Source of the DNA: DATKGL01 sp035510455
Lineage (GTDB): Bacteria; Patescibacteriota; Saccharimonadia; Saccharimonadales; UBA4665
Direction of reading: 5' to 3'
Assembly: GCA_035510455.1 (NCBI GenBank)
Contig: DATKHB010000002.1
Span: forward strand, 1 to 30,564
Length of the DNA stretch: 30,564 nt
The position numbers and the translations under genes were made by a program. Position 1 is the stretch's first letter. Every line of letters starts with the position of its first letter. The notes under the pieces were generated by a model. That model saw only the letters and a program-made list of their open reading frames with translations, was not told the DNA's origin and searched no databases. Below, piece by piece: positions 25,759 through 30,564 of this stretch.

Positions 25759-25867
25759 TTTGTTTTATTCTTTGTTTACGACTTCATGTTTAGAATATCA
25801 TAAGCGTTTTAATATCAACAGCAAATTTAAGGAGAATGGTACGAATATTGCAATAAGCATAAGCTGA

Positions 25868-25936
25868 ATGGTGACCCTAGGCCACTCGATTTATAAAGTT
25901 TTAGCTAATGAAATTATTAGATGGAACCAGCCTTAG
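25868..25936 (+). repeat. Recombinase-tail repeat, VTL subtype
   Basis: ATG-led frame of 22 codons, MVTLGHSIYKVLANEIIRW then NQP and TAG. The left-hand half (GAATCGAAC box) is not recognisable here. The ASCH gene's stop codon (25917-25919 on the minus strand) falls inside this repeat, so the repeat supplies the end of that gene. Confidence 0.7.
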
Positions 25937-26264
25937 ACCCTGGTTCCAGTTCAAACCAAATTATCTTAACTATTGTGCTGGAATCGACTGGGACTTTGTA
26001 ATACTTAGTATATTCAGCATACATTTCATCATTACTATTATATTTTTCATGTCCTTGTTTGTCGTTTTCAGTAAAGTCTCCGAACCGCTTTTCGATTACT
26101 TTTGTAATTTTAGCTTTTGCAAATGGCTTATTTGTTATGAGTACTCGAAGCTCTATGTCATCACCAACTGTTAAATCTTTGTCATCAAATAAACGCCAAG
26201 TAGAGTCTTTCTCACCAGAAACAACAAGTGGAACTAAATAATCGCGAAACTTTAGGACTTTCAT
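25917..26264 (-). CDS. ASCH-domain protein
   Basis: 115 residues. MKVLKFRDYLVPLVVSGEKDSTWRL is the ASCH N-terminus with the GEK-S-W-R motif that lines the binding cleft. VGDDIELRVLITNKPFAKAKITKVIEKRF is the beta-barrel core. ASCH proteins are PUA-like RNA- or nucleotide-binding proteins; some hydrolyse N4-acetylcytidine. Substrate unknown. The last residues (EPGSKAGSI) and the stop come from the neighbouring tail repeat, so the natural C-terminus may have been replaced on insertion. Predicted leaderless start. Confidence 0.85.
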   Translation of the reverse strand: MKVLKFRDYLVPLVVSGEKDSTWRLFDDKDLTVGDDIELRVLITNKPFAKAKITKVIEKRFGDFTENDKQGHEKYNSNDEMYAEYTKYYKVPVDSSTIVKIIWFELEPGSKAGSI

Positions 26265-26270
26265 ATATAA

Positions 26271-26300
26271 ATAGTATCAAAGAGCAAAAAGAGAATCGAA
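26271..26300 (-). promoter_or_regulatory. Leaderless promoter with GTTCGATTC box, ASCH gene
   Basis: Minus strand: TTCGAT of GTTCGATTC (26293-26301), 18 bases, TGATACTAT (hexamer 26271-26276, only 4 of 6 but with the TG extension), 6 bases, ATG 26264. Confidence 0.45.
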
Positions 26301-26475
26301 CTATTTTACAGATAGGGATTGATAACAACTCTTTGGAGAGCCAACTTTATAATAAATTCTTATCTGTAACTTTCCTATGGTGACCCTACGACCATCGATT
26401 TATAAGACAATCGTTAGCGAAATTATTAGATGGAATCATATTATTAGTGGTAACACTCTATTAGACTTAGCATAG
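26293..26475 (+). repeat. Module-separating repeat, complete copy
   Basis: Order: GAATCGAAC (26293-26301), TTACAGATA (26306-26314) and its perfect inverted partner TATCTGTAA (26361-26369), CTTTCCT, then the tail frame MVTLRPSIYKTIVSEIIRW from ATG 26377 to TAG 26473-26475. The span from box to the Trp codon is 141 bases against 140 in the copy at 29504, a nearly fixed length. The DNA from TATCTGTAAC through TATGGTGACCCTA is identical to that copy. Confidence 0.75.
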
Positions 26476-26487
26476 ATATACAACTAA

Positions 26488-26493
26488 GATAAT
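26488..26493 (+). promoter_or_regulatory. -10 box of the sortase gene, leaderless spacing
   Basis: GATAAT (5 of 6 to TATAAT) ends 6 bases before the sortase ATG at 26500. No ribosome site is visible. The -35 region has no good match at the usual distance. Confidence 0.35.
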
Positions 26494-26499
26494 ACATAA

Positions 26500-27183
26500 A
26501 TGCCTAAAGTTCATATGCTAAAAACAGTAAAGCTATTTAAGCCTAGTAAAGTTAAGTTAGCCTATTTACTTATTGCTTGTGGCCTTATCTTAGCTATCAT
26601 AGCCATCGTGTTATCAATTCACCATAATCGCACTGAGCCCAAACCTCCACCAGGGGCGTTAACTTCCAAGTCAGCCCCCACTAGTGTTAAGCCCACGAGG
26701 CAAGCAACAGTCAGTTACAGTGTGCCGGCTCTTAATCCTAAATATATAGCTATCCCAGCTATAGGTATTAGTAATACTGATGTATTGAAATTAGGATTAC
26801 TGAGTAACGGGGCTATAAATGTACCGGATAATATCTATCAGACAGGTTGGTATGACGGTAGTAGTCTACCAGGTCATAGTGGTGCTATGTTTATCTATGG
26901 TCATGTTTCTAGTTGGACGGCTGATGGTATCTTCTATAACTTAAAGAAACTGGTACCAGGAGATATAATGACTATTACTACAGGAAACAACACTGTCTAT
27001 ACTTACCGAGTCATAAAGTCCGCCGTCTATCCATATACTAGTGTTCCGATGAATACCGTATTAGCTCCAGTGAGTGACAGCACACCAGGACTAAACTTGA
27101 TGACTTGCACGGGAACAGTCATTAAAGGTACTAGTGAGTTTAATGAGAGACTAGTGGTATATACCAGCTTAGTGAAAAGTTAG
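26500..27183 (+). CDS. Sortase (class E/D-like transpeptidase)
   Basis: 227 residues. Basic N-terminus and one membrane segment at about 18-40, a Pro/Thr linker, then the sortase beta-barrel from about 80. The catalytic triad is visible: His135 in FIYGHV, Cys203 in TCTG and Arg217 in NERLVVY. It cleaves a sorting signal and joins the protein to another amine (wall or pilus subunit). It converges with the gene at 27205-28362, whose product ends in a sorting signal, so the two are the likely enzyme and substrate. The class assignment is tentative. Confidence 0.93.
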   Translation: MPKVHMLKTVKLFKPSKVKLAYLLIACGLILAIIAIVLSIHHNRTEPKPPPGALTSKSAPTSVKPTRQATVSYSVPALNPKYIAIPAIGISNTDVLKLGLLSNGAINVPDNIYQTGWYDGSSLPGHSGAMFIYGHVSSWTADGIFYNLKKLVPGDIMTITTGNNTVYTYRVIKSAVYPYTSVPMNTVLAPVSDSTPGLNLMTCTGTVIKGTSEFNERLVVYTSLVKS

Positions 27184-27189
27184 AAAAGG

Positions 27190-27204
27190 CTACCACTTAG
27201 GTAG
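27190..27204. terminator. Weak convergent terminator between sortase and substrate genes
   Basis: CTACC-ACTTA-GGTAG, a 5-bp stem and 5-base loop in the 21-base gap. On the minus strand it is followed by CCTTTTC. The stem is short, so strength is doubtful. Confidence 0.35.
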
Positions 27205-28362
27205 TTATCGTGCGTTGGCTTGATGCCTTACTTGCTTCGTTCTATAGAGTAACGCAACGCCACCAGCTATTGATGCGAGAGCTATTGAGGTAAGCCCAAG
27301 AATTACGGGGTTAGAGAAATTATTAGGAGTACCATAACCCGTATCAGGAGTCTTAGCGGGAGCCTTACTAGAACTACTGGATGAATTGTTTGAGCTACTG
27401 CTGCCACTATTATTTGAAGGTGGAGCTAATGCAGGGTCATTAGCTGTCCAGATATCGCCACCGTAATCTACTGCCGCCAAGTATTGGCCACTAGAACTGG
27501 AGGTAATAGAGTACCAGTACTGTCCACTCATATTGACGTTACCGGTTGTGACGTTAGTCCAACTGGTACCACCGTCAGTTGAGGTCCAGATATCACCACT
27601 ATCCACTACTGCCGCCAAGTATTGCCCCGTGGAAGATGAAGTGATGGACTGCCAGTACTGTCCACTCATATTGACGTTACCGGTTGTGACGTTAGTCCAA
27701 CTGGTACCACCGTCAGTTGAGGTCCAGATATCGCCACCATTTGCTACTGCCGCCAAGTATTGGCCACTAGAACTGGAGGTAATCGAGAACCAGTACTGAT
27801 AAGCAGTACTGGTATTACCACTAAGTTGTGAGTCGTCGGTCCAACTGGTACCACCGTCAGTTGAGGTCCAGATGCCACCACCGTAATCTACTGCCGATAG
27901 GTCGGTTCCGCTGGACGAGGAAGTGATGGACTGCCAGTACTGTCCACTCATATTGACGTTACCGGTTGTGACGTTAGTCCAACTGGTACCACCGTCAGTT
28001 GAGGTCCAGATATCGCCACCATTTGCTACTGCCGATAGCTCCTGGCCATTAGATGAGGAGGTTATGGAAGTCCATAGTTGGCCCTGAGTACCACTATTGC
28101 CAATGAGCAGTGAATCATCAGTCCAGTTAGTACCACCGTCAGTTGAGGTCCAGATATCGCCACCATAATCTACTGCCGCTAGGTCGGTTCCGCTGGACGA
28201 GGAAGTGATAGACTGCCAATTATGTCCAGCCGTGGTACTGTCATCGGTCCAGGTATAGCCAGAAGCAGCCATGGCGTTAGGAGCTATTATGAGGCTAGTA
28301 AATAGAGCAGCGATTACTAAGAAGGCTAGTTTTGTTTGCCAAGTACGTAGTCTGAACCTCAT
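27205..28362 (-). CDS. Repetitive surface protein (BNR/Ycf48-like repeats) with TPDTG sorting signal
   Basis: 385 residues: signal peptide ending near NAMAASG; six repeats with the core SITSSS-G--L-AV--GGDIWTSTDGGT-WT, typical of BNR/Ycf48 beta-propeller blades; then a Ser/Asn linker; then the sorting signal TPDTG at 338-342, a hydrophobic stretch (PVILGLTSIALASIAGGVALLY) and a basic tail RTKQVRHQANAR. The signal has T in place of L of LPxTG. Three repeat units are nearly identical in DNA (138-base spacing), so recent duplication is likely. Anchored to the cell surface by the convergent sortase, by inference. Confidence 0.9.
   Translation of the reverse strand: MRFRLRTWQTKLAFLVIAALFTSLIIAPNAMAASGYTWTDDSTTAGHNWQSITSSSSGTDLAAVDYGGDIWTSTDGGTNWTDDSLLIGNSGTQGQLWTSITSSSNGQELSAVANGGDIWTSTDGGTSWTNVTTGNVNMSGQYWQSITSSSSGTDLSAVDYGGGIWTSTDGGTSWTDDSQLSGNTSTAYQYWFSITSSSSGQYLAAVANGGDIWTSTDGGTSWTNVTTGNVNMSGQYWQSITSSSTGQYLAAVVDSGDIWTSTDGGTSWTNVTTGNVNMSGQYWYSITSSSSGQYLAAVDYGGDIWTANDPALAPPSNNSGSSSSNNSSSSSSKAPAKTPDTGYGTPNNFSNPVILGLTSIALASIAGGVALLYRTKQVRHQANAR
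27530..28260 (-). repeat. 138-bp tandem repeats inside the surface-protein gene
   Basis: The block with GACGTTAGTCCAACTGG and the following TACCACCGTCAGTTGAGG recurs. The copies at about 27555 and 27693 are 138 bases apart (46 codons), and a third is near 27975. Between them are blades of slightly different length (TDDSQLSGN). Such near-identity within a gene allows slippage or recombination and a change of blade number. Confidence 0.75.
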
Positions 28363-28385
28363 ACACTTTTGTTTCCCTTGTTCAC

Positions 28386-28391
28386 ATTATA
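28386..28391 (-). promoter_or_regulatory. -10 box of the surface-protein gene
   Basis: Perfect TATAAT on the minus strand, 23 bases before the ATG at 28362. No good -35 and no TG extension. Unlike the other genes here, a leader of about 17 bases is expected. Confidence 0.4.
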
Positions 28392-28505
28392 TAGATGTGC
28401 TTATGGCTAAAGTATACAAGCTTAAAGCACGTATTCAAATTCAGGCATACTAGTTTCTATTTTTTATTAAGTAATCAAAAGCAGGTTATATACAGAACTC
28501 GTTAT

Positions 28506-28586
28506 ATGGTGACCCCACTACACTCGAATTGGAAAATTATTTGCTCTGAAATACTCAGGTGGTACGAGGTATTGACTGGTATATAA
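28506..28586 (+). repeat. Recombinase-tail repeat, VTP subtype
   Basis: ATG-led frame, MVTPLHSNWKIICSEILRW then YEVLTGI and TAA. Identical to the recombinase's own tail at 16 of 18 positions from V to W. The upstream in-frame codons (FLLSNQKQVIYRTRY) weakly align with the recombinase residues before its tail, so about 20 more codons of a second recombinase may survive. Confidence 0.75.
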
Positions 28587-28595
28587 TTGCCTTAC

Positions 28596-28712
28596 TTATT
28601 TCCTGCATCGCCATAAATTGGCAAGTCCCCACCACATGATTCCAAGTCCTGCGAAAAAGATAGCAATCCCTATGGGAGACGCCCATCCAAGTATAGAGTT
28701 CCAGTGCACCAT
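28596..28712 (-). CDS. Small single-pass membrane protein (38 residues)
   Basis: ATG 28712 to TAA 28596: MVHWNSILGWASPIGIAIFF then AGLGIMWWGLANLWRCRK. One hydrophobic helix with Trp at both ends and a basic C-terminal tail, the pattern of a real membrane peptide. AAGGGG lies about 5 bases before the ATG, and a perfect TATAAT about 24 bases before it. Not recognised. It occupies its own module between two tail repeats. Possible role: subunit or regulator of a membrane complex, or a small toxin; neither is shown by the sequence. Confidence 0.6.
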   Translation of the reverse strand: MVHWNSILGWASPIGIAIFFAGLGIMWWGLANLWRCRK

Positions 28713-28779
28713 CAGCCCCTTGTTAATTATGGTCTAATTATACAGCAATAAACTACTCGTTTATTTTTCCGTTTTTATT

Positions 28780-28887
28780 GTGACCCTACGACCATCGATT
28801 TATAAGACAATCGTTAGCGAAATCTTTAGATGGAATGATGTTTTGAGGGGCAATACAACAACGCTGCTTGATTTTACGACTATATAA
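28780..28887 (+). repeat. Recombinase-tail repeat, VTL subtype without ATG
   Basis: Frame from GTG 28780: VTLRPSIYKTIVSEIFRW then NDVLRGNTTTLLDFTTI and TAA at 28885-28887. The first 52 bases are nearly identical to the copy at 26377, and even the codons after the Trp align (NHIISGNT-LLDLA there). It runs 8 bases into the HAD gene's end on the opposite strand. The preceding half-repeat with the GAATCGAAC box is absent. Confidence 0.7.
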
Positions 28888-29476
28888 GTTCTTTTACGTC
28901 TCGTATTGCCTGGTTTGATGATTTAACAAGTATTGTTTTCATACCCATAGTTTTAGCTGGCTCCAAACACACTGCTTGGTCGTCTAAAAATACTACTTCT
29001 TCTGGCTTAATACCTTCCAAATGCTTCATAGCGATATCATAAATTTCTGTTTCGGGCTTTGCCCAGCCTACTTCACAAGATAAAACAAGAAACTCAAAAG
29101 GGTCATACCCACCGTTTTTTCTAATTTCTTTTTCTGTGTTTGGTATAACATTGGATAACATTCCAACTTTATAGCCGCTCTTTTTCAAGTTATTCACCAA
29201 CTCAAACATTTCTGGTTGGACTCTCATGCTATCCCATTTATTCCAAATATCTCGCTTATCAACTGAAATTGGTTTACCGTAATGATTTTCAACAATTCGC
29301 CATAATTCAGGTTCTGTAATTCTTGCTTTTATATAAGCAGTGAAGGCTGGCTTCAGTAGATTCCATGCTTCAACCTCACCAACACCAAGATTACTTGCTA
29401 AACGTTCAGAGAGTTCATTACCGGCACCTCCAGCGGTCATTACCCCGCCATTATCAAAGAGAAAAGCTTTAATCAT
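28880..29476 (-). CDS. HAD-superfamily hydrolase
   Basis: 198 residues. Motif I FDNGGV has the nucleophile Asp8 but Gly10 in place of the second Asp, motif II LSN at 107-109, Lys140 of motif III in AKPE, and motif IV LDD at 164-166. The alpha-helical cap is between residues 15 and 85. The family includes phosphatases, phosphomutases and haloacid dehalogenases; FDxGGV members with no second Asp occur in the epoxide-hydrolase-N/dehalogenase branch, so phosphatase activity is not certain. Predicted leaderless start at ATG 29476. Confidence 0.88.
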   Translation of the reverse strand: MIKAFLFDNGGVMTAGGAGNELSERLASNLGVGEVEAWNLLKPAFTAYIKARITEPELWRIVENHYGKPISVDKRDIWNKWDSMRVQPEMFELVNNLKKSGYKVGMLSNVIPNTEKEIRKNGGYDPFEFLVLSCEVGWAKPETEIYDIAMKHLEGIKPEEVVFLDDQAVCLEPAKTMGMKTILVKSSNQAIRDVKELI

Positions 29477-29482
29477 CTGCCT

Positions 29483-29511
29483 ATCATACCAAATACTAAA
29501 GGGGAATCGAA
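29483..29511 (-). promoter_or_regulatory. Leaderless promoter with GTTCGATTC box, HAD gene
   Basis: Minus strand: TTCGAT of GTTCGATTC (29504-29512), 17 bases, extended -10 TGGTATGAT (hexamer 29483-29488), 6 bases, ATG 29476. Same -10 as at the DUF1003 gene 8 kb away. Confidence 0.6.
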
Positions 29512-29691
29512 CTATTTAACAGATTAGAATTAACAATAAACCTTCAATTTAGAAATTTATAATCAAATCTTATCTGTAACTTTCCTATGGTGACCCTAGA
29601 CCACTCGATTTATAAAGAACTTGTGGCAGAAATAATAAGATGGGGTCAAGCACTACAGCATTTGACTATAATTACTAACATTATGTATTAG
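29504..29691 (+). repeat. Module-separating repeat, complete copy
   Basis: GAATCGAAC (29504-29512), TAACAGAT (29517-29524), partner ATCTGTAA (29572-29579), CTTTCCT, then the tail frame from ATG 29587: MVTLDHSIYKELVAEIIRW then GQALQHLTIITNIMY and TAG 29689-29691. The tail end (RW..L......IT) also aligns with the recombinase tail (RWCEVLNSIQWLIT). Confidence 0.75.
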
Positions 29692-29727
29692 CCAATTTTT
29701 AATTCTAAACTTTTCATTTACCTGACG

Positions 29728-29733
29728 TATAGT
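29728..29733 (+). promoter_or_regulatory. -10 box of the 61-residue gene, leaderless spacing
   Basis: TATAGT (5 of 6) ends 6 bases before the ATG at 29740. No ribosome site. Confidence 0.4.
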
Positions 29734-29739
29734 ATAGTT

Positions 29740-29925
29740 ATGCCTGCTTTTACCAAGAGACCATACTGGGTGTACAGTGTTTCGGTGTTTGTTCTGTGGG
29801 GTATTATTTTTCTGGTGCATTGGCTTGCAAAAAGTCCCCCACATCTAAAGACACTTAGCCTTGTATTCTTTGGCTATTTTATTGGTTGGCTAGGTGCAAC
29901 TATCGCGCGGAAGATTTATATATAA
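29740..29925 (+). CDS. Small membrane protein with two membrane segments
   Basis: 61 residues: MPAFTKRPYWVYSVSVFVLW, then GIIFLVHWLAKSPPHLKTLS and LVFFGYFIGWLGATIARKIYI. Two hydrophobic helices (about 9-28 and 38-56) joined by a short loop with Pro-Pro, with a basic C-terminus. Not recognised. It ends 9 bases from the stop of the SRPBCC gene on the other strand, so the two converge. The start is set by the -10 at leaderless spacing. Confidence 0.7.
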   Translation: MPAFTKRPYWVYSVSVFVLWGIIFLVHWLAKSPPHLKTLSLVFFGYFIGWLGATIARKIYI

Positions 29926-29934
29926 GTAGCACGG

Positions 29935-30381
29935 TCAGTCCCAATCGTCTATTTCTACGTCATCTGGCCAGGGCGACCCTTTACCGGTTTCGAGAAGCGA
30001 TTTTAAACTCATGAGAAAGATAGCCCACTTGGTGCTGCAATGATACATAAACTCCACAGGTTCCTTCCAGCCCGCTTGTTTGAATAGGATAATGGTATAG
30101 TCATCTTTTTGCTTTAAGTCCCAACTTACTTTCGTACCAATCCATTCTTTGGGTCCGTCTACCACTTGCCATAAAACGTACTTATTTGGAACCAGCTCAC
30201 GTACCTTCATGTCAAAACCACCACCATCAAAAAGAAACTTAATGACACCATCAACCTTAGTAGGCTCTCCTTGGGTATTGCTTGTCCACCAGCCAGAAAG
30301 ACCATCAAGGGTTGTTAGCGCCTTATAGGTTTTGCCCAAAGACGACGATTTAATCCCAACTTTATGTAAAATGTCTACCAT
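29935..30381 (-). CDS. SRPBCC (AHSA1-like) domain protein
   Basis: 148 residues from ATG 30381 (MVDILHKVGIKSS); a two-codon-longer frame would need TTG. VDILHKVGI..S...TYKALTTLDGLSGWWT is the START/SRPBCC N-terminus. MKVRELVPNKYVLWQVVDGP, WIGTKVSWDLK and the C-terminal helix TKWAIFLMSLKSLLETG complete the fold. These proteins bind hydrophobic ligands or act as Hsp90 co-chaperone-like modules; the ligand is unknown. It has an extended -10 (TGGTATACT) and a leader of about 4 bases. Confidence 0.88.
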   Translation of the reverse strand: MVDILHKVGIKSSSLGKTYKALTTLDGLSGWWTSNTQGEPTKVDGVIKFLFDGGGFDMKVRELVPNKYVLWQVVDGPKEWIGTKVSWDLKQKDDYTIILFKQAGWKEPVEFMYHCSTKWAIFLMSLKSLLETGKGSPWPDDVEIDDWD

Positions 30382-30391
30382 ACTCAAATTA

Positions 30392-30400
30392 AGTATACCA
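30392..30400 (-). promoter_or_regulatory. Extended -10 of the SRPBCC gene
   Basis: Minus-strand TGGTATACT, 10 bases before ATG 30381. The GTTCGATTC box (30429-30437) is present but 33 bases from the -10, twice the distance at other modules, so it cannot be a -35 for this hexamer. Confidence 0.5.
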
Positions 30401-30428
30401 TTCGCTAGCTAATCAAATGGGGCAAACG

Positions 30429-30564
30429 GAATCGAACTTAAATAACAGATACAAATCACATTCCATTATAAATATTCAATCTAGGTGCGGTATTTTAGAA
30501 ATTCAAGAAATAACAGATTACAGATGAGAAGTTTGCGCGAGTATGAAAAATTCTCTTATGGTGA
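30429..30564 (+). repeat. Module-separating repeat, cut by window end
   Basis: GAATCGAAC (30429-30437), ATAACAGATA, a second AACAGATTACAGAT further on, then TCTCTTATGGTGA: the ATG at 30558-30560 and the first bases of another tail frame. The rest is outside the window. The box-to-ATG distance is about 130 bases against 83-84 in the two complete copies, so this copy holds extra sequence. Confidence 0.6.

Noticed and set aside
27530..28260. Regular repeats read as a CRISPR array
   Set aside because: The repeats are in-frame 138-base blades of one protein with no unique spacers of constant length, and there are no cas genes.
28395..28505. Start of a separate plus-strand protein leading into the tail repeat at 28506
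   Set aside because: The apparent codons overlap the promoter of the surface-protein gene and have no ribosome site. Only the last 20 or so codons before the repeat could be recombinase remnant.
21431..30437. The box GTTCGATTC read as the T-arm of tRNA genes
   Set aside because: The loop sequence matches TTCRANY, but the flanking bases cannot form the T stem, and no acceptor, D or anticodon arm can be folded around any copy. At most it is a fossil of a tRNA 3' end.

Overview
The window looks like a chromosome segment of a small-genome bacterium of the Candidate Phyla Radiation, most likely Saccharibacteria (TM7). This is inferred from gene content and layout; there is no rRNA or tRNA to confirm it. 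In favour are glycolytic genes in one tight operon with pcrA, an RpfB/YabE-like protein next to rsmA, many single-pass secreted proteins of low-complexity Ser/Thr/Gly type, a sortase with its substrate, and many tiny proteins. TGA is used as a real stop (ATGA overlaps at 2779-2782, 13018-13021 and 22352-22355), so the UGA-glycine code of Absconditabacteria and Gracilibacteria is not in use. I see no rRNA, tRNA, CRISPR array or phage structural genes.

Layout. Bases 3-131 are the last codons of an IS3/IS481-type transposase cut by the window edge. Bases 165-8955 (minus strand) hold one compact operon read pyk, pgk, tpiA, small membrane protein, pcrA, NUDIX, RpfB-like, rsmA. Bases 9077-9136 may encode a 19-residue basic peptide. 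Bases 9278-16868 (minus) are a cell-surface locus: seven secreted or membrane-anchored proteins, including two DUF916-like anchored proteins beside two secreted beta-sandwich proteins that share a C-terminal motif, and a 753-residue fibre-like protein. Bases 16953-17173 (plus) are a decayed SRPBCC gene. Bases 17178-21402 (minus) hold a DHA2-type MFS exporter, a CYTH protein, a nucleoside-deoxyribosyltransferase-like protein, an unknown protein, a VIT1/CCC1-type transporter and a DUF1003 protein.

From about 21.4 kb to the right edge the character changes. Short accessory modules (ABC exporter pair, tiny proteins, ASCH, sortase plus sortase substrate, HAD hydrolase, SRPBCC) are separated by recurring sequences. 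These have two parts: a short box GAATCGAAC (GTTCGATTC on the coding strand of the neighbouring gene) at about -35 of minus-strand genes, and a reading frame of about 20-40 codons (VT[LP]..S.[YW]K....EI[IL]RW) homologous to the C-terminal tail of a truncated large serine recombinase at 23625-24509. Six tails lie inside the window, a seventh is degenerate and an eighth is cut by the right edge.

Several genes here appear leaderless: a -10 hexamer lies exactly 6 bases before the start codon, which would put +1 on the start codon itself. The repeat-separated modules, their recombinase-tail reading frames and this shared promoter form are the part most likely to be undescribed. My reading is that serine recombinase-driven integrations deposited small gene modules one after another.
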